Origin: Mollicutes bacterium
GTDB taxonomy: Bacteria > Bacillota_I > Bacilli_A > RF39 > UBA660
DNA: 32,930 nucleotides
Assembly: GCA_012520435.1 (NCBI GenBank)
Contig: JAAYOI010000017.1
Coordinates: 1-32,930 of the forward strand
Direction of reading: 5' to 3'
Part shown: in pieces, positions 1 to 8,447 of the stretch
Layout: each line of letters opens with the position of its first letter
How positions within the stretch are numbered: the stretch's first letter is position 1
Translations under genes and position numbers: made by a program
The notes under the pieces: model-generated
Databases searched by the model: none
What the model saw: only the letters and a program-made list of their open reading frames with translations
What the model was told of the DNA's origin: nothing

Positions 1-50
1 ATTGTCTATACATAAACAAATAGACTTAATTTATCAAAATTTTTAAAAAT

Positions 51-62
51 TGAGATATCTCA
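51..62. repeat. 12-base perfect palindrome TGAGATATCTCA
   Basis: TGAGATATCTCA equals its own reverse complement. It lies between the left edge and the divergent promoter at 81-109, where a repressor site would sit in the early transcribed region. A second inverted repeat, GTCTAT (4-9) with ATAGAC (20-25), lies further left. No regulator can be named from the sequence. Confidence 0.3.
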
Positions 63-80
63 GTTCTTTTTGTTATGTTT

Positions 81-109
81 ATAATATCATATTTTTTCTT
101 ATTTGACAA
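81..109 (-). promoter_or_regulatory. Possible divergent promoter for a gene left of the window
   Basis: Read on the minus strand there is a -35 box TTGTCA (104-109) and a -10 box TATTAT (81-86) with 17 bases between them. It points out of the left edge, so the gene it would serve is not in the window. A perfect 12-base palindrome (51-62) lies just downstream of the predicted start and could be an operator. AT-rich DNA gives chance matches, so confidence is moderate. Confidence 0.4.
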
Positions 110-135
110 AACTTAGATAATCATATTAATAACAG

Positions 136-165
136 TTGTTGTCTTAATTTAATTTATGATATAAT
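136..165 (+). promoter_or_regulatory. Promoter of the scpA-scpB operon
   Basis: The -10 box is TATAAT (160-165), within TATGATATAAT. A -35-like TTGTTG (136-141) lies 18 bases upstream. Transcription would start near 172, so the ATG at 164 lies inside the promoter and cannot be the scpA start. The downstream ATG at 188 has its own ribosome binding site. Confidence 0.6.
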
Positions 166-187
166 GTTAATGCTTGGGTGTGATATC

Positions 188-916
188 ATGAATTATACAA
201 TAACAATTAATCAATTTGAAGGTCCTTTAGATTTGCTTTTACATTTAATTAAACAATCTAATTTAGATATATTTGAAATTAGTATTGAACAAATTACTAA
301 GCAATATTTAGATTATATTTTAGCAATGGAAAAATTAAATTTAAATATTGCTAGTGAATATTTGGTAATGGCAGCTGAACTTATGGAAATAAAATCTAAT
401 ACTTTATTACCTAATCAAAATAATGAAAATAATGATGAATATGAAGAAGATCCAAGAGAAAAATTAATTAATCGTCTTTTAGTATACAAACAATATAAAG
501 ATATAACATCTGCATTAAGACAATTGGAAGAAGAAAGACAACAATTTTATAGTAAAGAACCAAGTAATTTAACAGTTTTTTCTGATAATAAGGAACCAAT
601 AATTAATAATGATATTACTCTTAATGATTTAATTAATGCGTTTAATGAATTCTTAAAAAGAAAACAAGAAAATGGACCATTAGATACTACAATTACTAGA
701 AAAGAATTATCGGTTGCTATTCGTAGTAAGGAAATAAAAAAAATAATCAAAGAAAAGAAAAAAATAGAGTTTTTTGAATTATTTGAAGAATATACAAAAG
801 AGTATGTAATAGTAACGTTTTTATCTATTTTAGAATTAGCTAAAAAACAAGAAATAAATATTATTCAAGAAAATAATTTTCAAAAAATATATATAACAGC
901 CAAAGGATGTGAATAA
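188..916 (+). CDS. scpA: ScpA, segregation and condensation protein A (SMC kleisin)
   Basis: This is the kleisin subunit of the bacterial SMC-ScpAB complex, which compacts and separates the chromosome. ScpA bridges the SMC heads and binds ScpB. The 242-aa product shows the conserved N-terminal kleisin signature FEGPLDLLLHLI at about residues 10-21, a helical middle rich in Asn/Glu/Lys, and a C-terminal winged-helix segment (FFELFEEYTKEYVIVTFLSILEL region). Length is normal for the family. The start at 188 is chosen because GGGTGTGAT lies just upstream and the earlier in-frame ATG at 164 overlaps the -10 box. The stop overlaps the ribosome binding region of scpB, so the two are translationally close. 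Identification is firm. Confidence 0.96.
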   Translation: MNYTITINQFEGPLDLLLHLIKQSNLDIFEISIEQITKQYLDYILAMEKLNLNIASEYLVMAAELMEIKSNTLLPNQNNENNDEYEEDPREKLINRLLVYKQYKDITSALRQLEEERQQFYSKEPSNLTVFSDNKEPIINNDITLNDLINAFNEFLKRKQENGPLDTTITRKELSVAIRSKEIKKIIKEKKKIEFFELFEEYTKEYVIVTFLSILELAKKQEINIIQENNFQKIYITAKGCE

Positions 917-917
917 A

Positions 918-1475
918 ATGAATTTAGTTGCAGTATTAGAAGGATTATTGTTTTTACGTGGTGATGAAGGTATAAGTTTATCAGAAATAAAAGCTATTTT
1001 AGATGTTAATGATGAAGAACTAAAACAAGTAATAGCAAGTTTAGAAACAGAATATGCAAAAGAAAATCATGGGGTTATGATTCAAAAATATGGTGAATAT
1101 TTAAAAATGGTTACTAAAAAAGAACATAAAGAATATTATCAAAAATTAATTGAAATAGATGAAAACTCTAATTTAAGTCAAGCAGCTTTAGAAACTTTAG
1201 TTATTATTGCTTATAATACACCAATTACAAGAATGGCAATTGATGAGATTAGAGGTGTTAGTAGTAGCCATATTATTCGTAAATTATTAAATCGTAATTT
1301 AATTCAAGAAGTAGGAAGATCTGATTCTCCAGGCAAACCAATTTTATATGGGATAACTCCTAAATTTCTTGATTATTTTGGAATTAATAGTGTAGATGAA
1401 TTACCTAAATTAGAAGAAATAGAAATGCCAGAAGAAAAGATAAATTTATTTGATTTACGTTATAAAGAAGAATAG
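918..1475 (+). CDS. scpB: ScpB, segregation and condensation protein B
   Basis: ScpB is a two-winged-helix protein that dimerises and binds ScpA in the SMC complex. The 185-aa product begins with the typical LEGLLFLRGDEG segment and contains the conserved SQAALETLVIIAYNTPITR region (about residues 90-108), the IRGVSS motif and a GRSDSPGKPILYGIT-like second winged helix. I prefer the ATG at 918: AAGGA at 903-907 is about 10 bases upstream. The alternative GTG at 909 would overlap scpA and lacks a well-placed ribosome binding site. The gene follows scpA directly in the order usual in Bacillota. No terminator is seen between its stop and the tRNA promoter. Confidence 0.95.
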   Translation: MNLVAVLEGLLFLRGDEGISLSEIKAILDVNDEELKQVIASLETEYAKENHGVMIQKYGEYLKMVTKKEHKEYYQKLIEIDENSNLSQAALETLVIIAYNTPITRMAIDEIRGVSSSHIIRKLLNRNLIQEVGRSDSPGKPILYGITPKFLDYFGINSVDELPKLEEIEMPEEKINLFDLRYKEE

Positions 1476-1507
1476 TTATATAAAATTATTTTTCTAAAAT
1501 AATAATT

Positions 1508-1518
1508 TATGATATAAT
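1508..1518 (+). promoter_or_regulatory. -10 region of the tRNA-Leu promoter
   Basis: TATGATATAAT (core TATAAT 1513-1518) lies 8 bases before the tRNA 5' end, the expected distance for a tRNA starting near its transcription start. The same 11-base element precedes scpA. The -35 region, around 1490, is only a weak T-rich match. Confidence 0.6.
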
Positions 1519-1526
1519 CTTTTTAT

Positions 1527-1612
1527 GCAGGAGTGGCGGAATGGTAGACGCGAAGGTCTCAAAAACCTTTGGTAGCAATACCATGTGGGTTCAAGTCCCA
1601 TCTCCTGTACCA
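1527..1612 (+). tRNA. tRNA-Leu (anticodon CAA)
   Basis: This is an 86-base class II tRNA with an encoded 3' CCA. The acceptor arm GCAGGAG pairs with CTCCTGT (one G-U). The anticodon stem AAGGT/ACCTT encloses the loop CTCAAAA, giving anticodon CAA, which reads UUG leucine codons. A long variable arm (TGGTAGCAATACCA) confirms the Leu class, and the T arm GTGGGTTCAAGTCCCAT is normal. Its 3' end is not duplicated elsewhere in the window, so it shows no sign of being an occupied integration site. Confidence 0.96.
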
Positions 1613-1643
1613 ATTATGAAATTAATATAATGTACATACATTC

Positions 1644-1676
1644 AAAACAATGCATAAGCGTTGTTTTTGATTTTTT
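1644..1676 (+). terminator. Intrinsic terminator after tRNA-Leu
   Basis: A 10-bp stem (AAAACAATGC at 1644-1653 with GCGTTGTTTT at 1658-1667, one G-U pair) has a 4-base loop and is followed by a T-rich tail ending in six Ts (1671-1676). It separates the housekeeping scp/tRNA region from the apparatus locus. From here to the next gene at 1845 I see only AT-rich DNA, with one weak A/T-only stem (1763-1772 with 1779-1788) before a T run. Confidence 0.75.
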
Positions 1677-1844
1677 AAAATTTTAAGAAAATACAATTAT
1701 TATATAAAATAAAAATTGATAAATATTTAATAAAAAATTTTACATAATTATTTACACAACTGAAAAGAAAAAACATAATTTTTCTTTTTTTTTTATTAAA
1801 TGTAAGATATACTATATATATAGAGAATAAAAGGGTGTGAGGAA

Positions 1845-3461
1845 ATGATATTAAGAAAACCATATGCTTTTTTTATCAAACATTTTAAGTTATTCCATAT
1901 CATCTTAACAATTTTAATAACTTATTTAATTTATCGTACTGGTTTATTATTATCATTTTTTAATGAATATATTGCAACCAGCCAAAGTGTTATTAATCAA
2001 GATTTAACGGGAAAGTTATTTAATACATATATGTTTATTTCCCCTTTTTTAATTATTCTTGGTTCAATAGTTATATTGTCAGTAATGATTTTGAAGAAAA
2101 AACCTATTTTATTTTATATAGTTCTTATTATTATTTATATCCTTATGATAGTTCTTTATAACTATATATATTCTGTTTTGGGTGCAATGGAAACCAACTT
2201 ATTGGATATTAGACAAGTTCGTTTAGCACGTGATATTTTAACTATTGGCTCAGTTGCTCAAGCATTTAGTGTTGTTATAACGTTTGTAAGAGCAACTGGT
2301 TTTGATATAAGAAAATTTAATTTTGGACAAGATTTGGCGCAATTAGATATTAAAGAAGAAGATCGTGAAGAATTTGAGTTTGAAGTAAGCCTTGATACTG
2401 ATAAATTACGTCGTAAATTACGTCGTAATTTTAGGTATTTAAAATATACCTATATAGAAAATAAGTTTTTAATTAATATTGGGATTTTATTATTTTTATC
2501 CACTATATGTTTTATTATTTATTTAAATTTAACAGTATATAATAAAGTATTTAATGAAATGGAAGCTTTTTTAACAACCGATTTTAGTGTTAGAATTAAT
2601 AAAAGTTTTTTAACTACTAAAGATTATAAAGGTAATGATATTGTTAATGATAATGAAACCTTAGTTGTTTTAGAAGTAGCTGTTAGAAATAATTTTTCTA
2701 AAGCTCAAAAATTAGATATTGCAAAAACGCAATTAGTTATTAATAATCAAGCTTTTTATCATGTTTATAGTTATCGTGATCGTTTATTTGATTTAGGAAA
2801 AGTTTATGAAGATCAATTATTACCTAATCAATTTACTAAATGGTTATTAGTATATAAAGTTCCTAAATTTTTAATATCTAATAATATGTATTTTAAATAT
2901 GTTGATAAGGTAAATGTTGTAAGTAGAAAATTAAATCCTAAAACGATTAGTGTTAGGTTAAATCCTAAAAATTTAGATGTTGTTAGTAAAACTAAGGAAT
3001 TTCAATTAGGAGAAACAATGGTATTAAATGATAGTATTTTAGGTAATGTAGAATTTAAAATTGATAAATATGAAATTAATGATGAATATCGTTTAACATA
3101 TAATTTTTGTGTTACTAAAGATGAATGTTATCCTTCTTATGAATATGTAAAACCTAATATTACTAATCGCTATGATATGGCTCTTATGTATTTAAATGGG
3201 AAAATGAAATGGGACGAAGAAATAGCCGTTAATCCAATTACTAATATTTATTCATTCATTAATAATTTTGGTGAATTAGTTTATGAAATTGATGATAAAA
3301 CTAAAGTTCAAAAAGTTGGTTTTAAACAAATTAATCCTGTTAAAGTAAAGGTTAAAGATGATTATTATATTGAAGTATTAGATGAAGTTAAAAAAGCTAA
3401 TAAAATTGCCCTAGTTTTTAACCTTCGTAATATTCAATATAAATATGTATTAAAAGTGTAA
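1845..3461 (+). CDS. Unrecognised polytopic membrane protein with large extracytoplasmic domain
   Basis: I do not recognise the family. The 538-aa protein has an N-terminal membrane part with hydrophobic segments at about residues 17-36, 62-83, 88-112 and possibly 132-149. A charged, Arg/Lys-rich stretch (about 165-205, probably cytoplasmic) follows, then another membrane helix at 207-230. A domain of about 300 residues follows, predicted by topology to be outside and apparently beta-rich. The start has a good ribosome binding site (AGGGTGTGAGGAA). A possible -10, TATACT (1808-1813), precedes it. It is the first gene of the apparatus block and lies on the same strand as all that follows, but a separate promoter precedes the next gene, so its link to the machinery is only positional. 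Confidence 0.6.
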   Translation: MILRKPYAFFIKHFKLFHIILTILITYLIYRTGLLLSFFNEYIATSQSVINQDLTGKLFNTYMFISPFLIILGSIVILSVMILKKKPILFYIVLIIIYILMIVLYNYIYSVLGAMETNLLDIRQVRLARDILTIGSVAQAFSVVITFVRATGFDIRKFNFGQDLAQLDIKEEDREEFEFEVSLDTDKLRRKLRRNFRYLKYTYIENKFLINIGILLFLSTICFIIYLNLTVYNKVFNEMEAFLTTDFSVRINKSFLTTKDYKGNDIVNDNETLVVLEVAVRNNFSKAQKLDIAKTQLVINNQAFYHVYSYRDRLFDLGKVYEDQLLPNQFTKWLLVYKVPKFLISNNMYFKYVDKVNVVSRKLNPKTISVRLNPKNLDVVSKTKEFQLGETMVLNDSILGNVEFKIDKYEINDEYRLTYNFCVTKDECYPSYEYVKPNITNRYDMALMYLNGKMKWDEEIAVNPITNIYSFINNFGELVYEIDDKTKVQKVGFKQINPVKVKVKDDYYIEVLDEVKKANKIALVFNLRNIQYKYVLKV

Positions 3462-3475
3462 AGTAGCATTTAATT

Positions 3476-3505
3476 TTGTTTTTTTTCTATGTTTTGTGTT
3501 ATAAT
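3476..3505 (+). promoter_or_regulatory. Promoter ahead of the apparatus locus
   Basis: TTGTTT (3476-3481) is followed after 18 bases by TATAAT (3500-3505), with a TG extended -10 (TGT directly before the hexamer). The predicted transcript starts near 3512, just upstream of the GGAGG (3514-3518) serving the gene at 3527. It is the first clear promoter of the long collinear gene run. Confidence 0.65.
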
Positions 3506-3526
3506 AATAAAATGGAGGATGATATG

Positions 3527-4198
3527 ATGAGAAGAGCATATTTGTTCATATTGCTTGTAATATTAATTATATCATTCCCCATAAAAGTTAAAGCTTATTG
3601 TGATTATCAAGAATTATCAAGATTAAAAAATATAGCTTCTAATATCAATTATAAAATTGATTATATTGAAAAAGATAATAAGGTAGAATTTACAATAACT
3701 CTTGTTAATTTGCACCCCGAAATATATATTCGTGATGTATCTAATAATAAGTTTTATTATTATAGTGATGTTATAAAAGGTAAAAATGAATTAGTATTAA
3801 AAGGATATTCATCAGGTAAAACTATTCGCTATGACATTTATAATAATATAAAAGAGTTTTGTGATAGTGAAGTTTTATTAAGTAAATATGTAACATTGCC
3901 ACCATATAACCCTTATTATAAGGATCCTATATGTAGTGGTGCTGAAGAATATAAATTATGTCAAAAATGGATTAATATGAATATGAATTATAACAATTTT
4001 AAGAAAGAAGTAGAAAATTATAAAATAATGAAAGATAAAAAACCAATTGAAGAACCAGTTGATGAACAACCTAAAGATATCAATATTATTTTAGGATTTT
4101 ATATGAAGTATTATATATATATATTAAGTTCAATTATAATTGGTTGTTTAGTATGGATTTATTTTTTGAGAAAGAAAGATAACCTTGATTTTTCATAG
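3527..4198 (+). CDS. Unrecognised single-pass surface protein
   Basis: The family is unknown. The product of about 223 aa starts with a signal peptide (basic RRAY, hydrophobic core, cleavage probably after VKAYC or KA). An extracytoplasmic domain with several cysteines follows (CDYQEL near the new N terminus, FCDSE, PICSG, KLCQK), then a Pro/Glu-rich spacer (KKPIEEPVDEQP). A C-terminal membrane helix of about 20 residues ends in a short basic cytoplasmic tail, a type I topology. I choose ATG 3527 because GGAGG ends 8 bases upstream; the adjacent ATG 3524 is too close. Longer in-frame extensions begin inside or upstream of the promoter. The next gene starts 11 bases after its stop, so the two are probably co-transcribed. 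Confidence 0.65.
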   Translation: MRRAYLFILLVILIISFPIKVKAYCDYQELSRLKNIASNINYKIDYIEKDNKVEFTITLVNLHPEIYIRDVSNNKFYYYSDVIKGKNELVLKGYSSGKTIRYDIYNNIKEFCDSEVLLSKYVTLPPYNPYYKDPICSGAEEYKLCQKWINMNMNYNNFKKEVENYKIMKDKKPIEEPVDEQPKDINIILGFYMKYYIYILSSIIIGCLVWIYFLRKKDNLDFS

Positions 4199-4209
4199 GA
4201 GGTATGATT

Positions 4210-7167
4210 GTGAAATACAAATTGTTTTTATTATTTGCATTAATTAGTGCAGTTTGTCTTATACCACGTGTTTGGGCTGATGATACAAAGATCGATACTG
4301 GAATTGGTAGTGGTTCAGGAGCTGTTTTTAAAGAATGTGAGGGAACACTTTGTTATTACATTAGAATACCATCAGATAGTAGTGAGATACGACAACGTGT
4401 AAGTGGATTTCGTATTTCAGTTGTAGATTCAGAAGGAAACCGTGTAACAGGAACTAAAAGTTTTGATATGATTCGTTCAAGTGCACAACAAAATGAATTA
4501 ACATCATCAAAAGTTTCTTATAAATTTTTTAAAGAAAAAAGAACTAAACTAGAGATTATTAGTCAAAAGCCAGGTAAAAGTCTTTATACAGCAAAAGCAG
4601 GTAATAAATATGTGGATTTGTTCGTTGATACGGACATACCAAATTATATGGATGAAAATGCCGATCCTAATGGTGTACATAAATATTTTACTGAAACAAT
4701 TGGTAGAAGTGATTCTAAAAAAGAAAAATTTAAAAAATGGTTATTTGAAAGAGCTAATTACGATTATGAGAAAAATAAAAAAGCTAATCATTTCTTGATG
4801 GTTGAACCATTAGCATTTTTAAGACTTACAAAAAAAGCAAATAAAGATGATGAAGCCGGAGAAGTTCATTATTATTTTGGAACAGTTACTGAAGTTGCAT
4901 ATATGGTTAAAAAAGATGGTTTTTCATTATGGCATGCAGACTGTAAAGAAAAAACAAAAGATCAAACAAAATATGTTACAGGTATTTTTGGTAGACTTTT
5001 TCCATTTTCTATATATACTAAAAAATCAATAATAGATGGAGAATTGAAAACAGTAATAGCAGGTTTAGCAGCAGTTGATGAATGGGCCGCTCAAAATGAT
5101 GAGTTTGTTGGAAATCCATCTGGTAAAGGATTAAAATGTGCTTCTAATGAAATCTTAACAACAAATGGAGTAGCGGCTGGACCAGTTTGGTTAAGAGATC
5201 TTTTTGACCCTTGTGAAGGTGCTGATCCAATTAAGGATTATCTATTGTTCCCACCTTATTCTGTTCCTGGTTGTTGTAATTATGAAAATAAAAAAACTGG
5301 AGAACAACCATATAAAGATCTTGAAATATGTAAATCTCTTATTCCTTCTCCTTGTAGTCCGTCAGTCAACTGCCCTAATAGTTGTTTTGACAGTAAGCGA
5401 GGTAAAGGAACTATTAAGGATAGTGAAAATTGGGAAGAATGTTTTTTTGATGATAAGCAAACACCAGAAGTTTCAAATAGATTTTGTAAAGTTTATTGTC
5501 GTGAAACCATAACTTATCAATTTCCTATTGGTGGCTTTACTGTTAAAGCGGGATCACATTTTACTGTAGGTGTAGAATATGAGGGTATAGTTCATTGGAG
5601 TCCTGTAAATTTTGTGGGGAATAAAGAATGTCAAACACAATATATTAATTGGCAGTCTTTTAAAAGTCAGTGGGAAGATGCTAATAGAAAAGTTGCAGAT
5701 AAATGGGATGAATATCAGGTTGCTAGATTAAGGCGATTAGCATTAGAAAATGTTACGTCCAAAAAAGATTATAGTTCTTGTGATTGTATAAATTATGATT
5801 ATATTGATGGTCGTAAGATTGATTGTTGCAAAGATGCTGAAAGAATATGCGAAGAGTATGAATGTAAACTAAAAAATAAAGATGATCCAAACATATGTGA
5901 TGAATATGATAAAGATAATTGTAAAAAGTATAAATATCAATGTAAAACTGGAAGAAAAGATAACACCAGAGAAACAGCATACTTTCCTGATAACAATATT
6001 TTAAATGATAAGGTTTATGGACCTATAACAGGTTTAAAATCTTATTATTGTAGAAGTGTGCCTCTTCAACAATATAAAAATGATGAAATCAATAAAAAAA
6101 ATGCCTATAATCAAGCACTTAATTATCGTAATTCGTTAGAAACTGAAATAAACCAATGTAGTGATTGGAAAATCAATAACTATGATAAAGAATTTTCACC
6201 AATAATTAAATTTTATTATGAAGAACCATTTTATAAAATAGGTGAATTTGAACTTAATAAGGAAATGAATGAAACAAGACAATCATATTATTATCAAGGA
6301 AAAATATATTCTTCATCAAGTTACACTATGTCACTAAATAATAAATATGTATGTGATGATTCAGGGAGTGATAATTCAGGGAAAAAATGTACAACTACTA
6401 AAATGATATTCCCAATAAATGATAAGGTAGAAAAAAGTGTTACAATACAATACGATTATAAATTACCAAATAATTTTTATCGTTTTGTTGCAAAAAAATC
6501 TGGTAAATCTATTAGTGAATCAGAACTTTATAAATATAGTCCTAAACAATATAAAGACATTGGACATTCTAATTTACCAGTTCATTATAATAGACCAAAT
6601 GGTAAATATGATATAAAATTAATTATTGAATCTTTGGGAAATAATAATAAATTTAAAGACTATATAAAAAATAATAAATGCAGTAATAGATATGACTGTC
6701 AGTATCAGGTTAATAATGAATTTATGATAATTAGAACTCCTCCTAATGGTTCAAATCCAGAAGGTATTAATCTTGTTTTCCGTGTTGTTTCGTTATCTAA
6801 TCCATTCCCTGGAAAATATGGTACTGGTAGAAATGTCGGTAAAAATTGGAAAGGAAATGAAACAATTATTACAAAAAATAGAAATCTTAATATTCCAGAA
6901 CGTATTTATTTTGATCGAAAACCAATGTATGAAATAACATTAACACCTTCTAGTATAAGCGAAATTAGAAGATATAACCGTACCCGAAATAATTATGATG
7001 GTTATGCTGATTTTGAATTAACCTGTGAAGATAATACAGGACAAAAATGTAGAAGTGATTTTATAAAGAAATTTACAATTGAACACCCAATATTTAATAC
7101 CAATTCATGTGGTATGTACATTTATGATTGGAATAAATGTGCTAATGATGATAGGGGAGTGAAATAA
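4210..7167 (+). CDS. Large secreted cysteine-rich protein, unrecognised
   Basis: This 985-aa protein has an N-terminal signal peptide (VKYKLFLLFALISAV.., cleavage likely near VWA-DD) and no C-terminal membrane helix or LPxTG motif, so it is probably exported and held by partners. The mature part has about 34 cysteines, many clustered around residues 355-430 and 520-580 (CC pairs, CxC, CxxxxC), suggesting disulfide-stabilised repeats unusual in AT-rich Bacillota. Late parts look like beta-sandwich segments. I choose GTG 4210: AGGAGG (4197-4202) is 7 bases away, while ATG 4204 is only 1 base away. The last base of its TAA is the first base of the next gene's ATG. A role as adhesin, pilus tip or scaffold is inference from context. 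Confidence 0.65.
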   Translation: MKYKLFLLFALISAVCLIPRVWADDTKIDTGIGSGSGAVFKECEGTLCYYIRIPSDSSEIRQRVSGFRISVVDSEGNRVTGTKSFDMIRSSAQQNELTSSKVSYKFFKEKRTKLEIISQKPGKSLYTAKAGNKYVDLFVDTDIPNYMDENADPNGVHKYFTETIGRSDSKKEKFKKWLFERANYDYEKNKKANHFLMVEPLAFLRLTKKANKDDEAGEVHYYFGTVTEVAYMVKKDGFSLWHADCKEKTKDQTKYVTGIFGRLFPFSIYTKKSIIDGELKTVIAGLAAVDEWAAQNDEFVGNPSGKGLKCASNEILTTNGVAAGPVWLRDLFDPCEGADPIKDYLLFPPYSVPGCCNYENKKTGEQPYKDLEICKSLIPSPCSPSVNCPNSCFDSKRGKGTIKDSENWEECFFDDKQTPEVSNRFCKVYCRETITYQFPIGGFTVKAGSHFTVGVEYEGIVHWSPVNFVGNKECQTQYINWQSFKSQWEDANRKVADKWDEYQVARLRRLALENVTSKKDYSSCDCINYDYIDGRKIDCCKDAERICEEYECKLKNKDDPNICDEYDKDNCKKYKYQCKTGRKDNTRETAYFPDNNILNDKVYGPITGLKSYYCRSVPLQQYKNDEINKKNAYNQALNYRNSLETEINQCSDWKINNYDKEFSPIIKFYYEEPFYKIGEFELNKEMNETRQSYYYQGKIYSSSSYTMSLNNKYVCDDSGSDNSGKKCTTTKMIFPINDKVEKSVTIQYDYKLPNNFYRFVAKKSGKSISESELYKYSPKQYKDIGHSNLPVHYNRPNGKYDIKLIIESLGNNNKFKDYIKNNKCSNRYDCQYQVNNEFMIIRTPPNGSNPEGINLVFRVVSLSNPFPGKYGTGRNVGKNWKGNETIITKNRNLNIPERIYFDRKPMYEITLTPSSISEIRRYNRTRNNYDGYADFELTCEDNTGQKCRSDFIKKFTIEHPIFNTNSCGMYIYDWNKCANDDRGVK

Positions 7168-7571
7168 TGAAAGAGTCTTTTTGGGCGATATTAATTGTTA
7201 TGATAGGATTAGTTTCTATAACATTTGTATATTTTTTCCAAAATTTAACTAATACTGATGAACATAATTATCATTTATTAAAAGAAACAACTGAAGCAGC
7301 TATGTTTGATGCGCTTGATTTGGCAGCTTATCGTGAAAGTGAAACAATTAGAATTGATCGTGAAAAATTTGTAGAAAATTTTGTTAGAAGATTTGCTGAA
7401 AGTGCTAGTCTAACACAAAATTATAAAATAAAAATTTATGATGTTAATGAATCTCCGCCTAAAGTTAGTTTAGAAGTTTCAAGTGTTCATGCAGGGGCTG
7501 TAACAGATACAGAATTTGTTGAATTTGATATTGTTAATCGTATTGATGCAATATTAGAAACGCCATATTAG
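7167..7571 (+). CDS. TadE-like minor pilin candidate
   Basis: This 134-aa protein has a short basic N terminus (MKES) followed at once by a hydrophobic helix of about 20 residues (positions 5-25) and a soluble C-terminal domain. That is the architecture of Tad pseudopilins (TadE/TadF) and related tip subunits. No canonical prepilin cleavage motif (G followed by a +5 Glu) is visible, so assignment rests on architecture and position before cpaB/tadA-type genes. Its start overlaps the stop of the large secreted protein by one base (TAATG), implying translational coupling and joint function. It shares the M-[K/R]-E N terminus with the products at 11367, 11600 and 12045. Confidence 0.5.
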   Translation: MKESFWAILIVMIGLVSITFVYFFQNLTNTDEHNYHLLKETTEAAMFDALDLAAYRESETIRIDREKFVENFVRRFAESASLTQNYKIKIYDVNESPPKVSLEVSSVHAGAVTDTEFVEFDIVNRIDAILETPY

Positions 7572-7586
7572 AAAGGAGAAAAATAA

Positions 7587-8429
7587 ATGAATAAAAATAA
7601 TTTTATAATGGCATTGAAAAGATTTATAAAAAATAAAAATACGGTAACAATTTTGGGGCTTTTTGCAATTGTTGGTATTTTATATTGGGGTTATAATTAT
7701 CAAATAAATAAACAAGTAAATCCAATTAGAAATATCCCAGTTGCTAAAGTAACAATCCAGCCTCGAACTTTGATTACAGCTGATATGATTGAATATGTTG
7801 ATATTCCACCTATTTTAATGCGTGAGAGGATTATTTTAAGTGAATCACGTATTATAGGCAAATATTCAAATTATAATACAGTTATACCAGCTGGGAGTTT
7901 ATTTTACGAAGATGTTGTAGTTGATAGGGAAGATTTACCAGATGCTTCTTTTGTTAAAGTAAAAGAAGGTGATGTTGTTTATAATTTTCCAGTAACTATG
8001 GAATCAACCTATGGTAATTCTATTTTCCCAGGTAATAAAATTGATATATATATGAAGGCGGAAAATAGTGTAGGACAAATAATGGTAGGAAAATTAATTG
8101 AAAATATTGAAGTTATTGATGTTAAAGATAGTAGCGGAAGACACGTTTTTGAAAACACAGAAGAAAGAAGAACACCAGCCTTCTTGATTTTTGGTCTTCC
8201 ACCTGAAATAAATATTTTATTAAGAAAAGCTAGTTATATGTCAAGATTTGCAGTTGAATTATTCCCAGTTCCTCATGGTGGAACTGCACCAGTTGAAGGG
8301 GATATTCAAGTTACTTCTCAAAACTTAAAAGATTTTATAAATGCTAATACTGTACCAAATGACGATCTTGTAGAACAAACACCACAAGAAGAAACAAATG
8401 AAGAAACAAACGAGCAAACTAACGAGTAG
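7587..8429 (+). CDS. CpaB/RcpC-like SAF-domain pilus assembly protein
   Basis: CpaB proteins are membrane-anchored envelope components of Tad pili. The 280-aa product has a membrane helix at about residues 18-37 and a SAF-like domain from about 48 to 110 (IPVAKVTIQPRTLITADMIE, then VIPAGSLFYEDVV). The second domain carries the GNKIDIY motif (149-155), matching the GxRVDV-type motif of CpaB. The tail is acidic with a short repeat (EETNEETNEQTNE). Family length is normal. In Gram-negative bacteria CpaB works with a secretin; none is expected or seen here. It lies 16 bases after the minor pilin candidate and 18 bases before tadA. Confidence 0.82.
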   Translation: MNKNNFIMALKRFIKNKNTVTILGLFAIVGILYWGYNYQINKQVNPIRNIPVAKVTIQPRTLITADMIEYVDIPPILMRERIILSESRIIGKYSNYNTVIPAGSLFYEDVVVDREDLPDASFVKVKEGDVVYNFPVTMESTYGNSIFPGNKIDIYMKAENSVGQIMVGKLIENIEVIDVKDSSGRHVFENTEERRTPAFLIFGLPPEINILLRKASYMSRFAVELFPVPHGGTAPVEGDIQVTSQNLKDFINANTVPNDDLVEQTPQEETNEETNEQTNE

Positions 8430-8447
8430 TAGAAAGGGGTTGTAAGC

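Noticed and set aside
164-187. Earlier scpA start at ATG 164
   Set aside because: It overlaps the -10 TATAAT box, has no ribosome binding site, and lies upstream of the predicted transcript start.
1591-1612. tRNA-Leu 3' end as an integration site for the 25-kb locus
   Set aside because: No second copy of the tRNA end and no integrase are visible in the window, and the right side leads into housekeeping genes.
1763-1788. A/T-only inverted repeat as a second terminator
   Set aside because: The stem is purely A-rich against T-rich apart from one G-C pair and would be weak. It is probably chance in this composition.
4204-4209. ATG 4204 as the start of the Cys-rich protein
   Set aside because: AGGAGG ends only one base before it. 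GTG 4210 has the normal 7-base spacing.
5753-5980. Open minus-strand frame inside the Cys-rich gene, and other antisense or overlapping frames
   Set aside because: They are AT-rich by-products of the real gene, lack ribosome binding sites and encode low-complexity peptides.
8391-8429. Short tandem repeat at the 3' end of the CpaB-like gene
   Set aside because: It encodes an acidic EETNEETNEQTNE tail only a few units long. It is ordinary slippage-prone coding sequence with no sign of phase variation.
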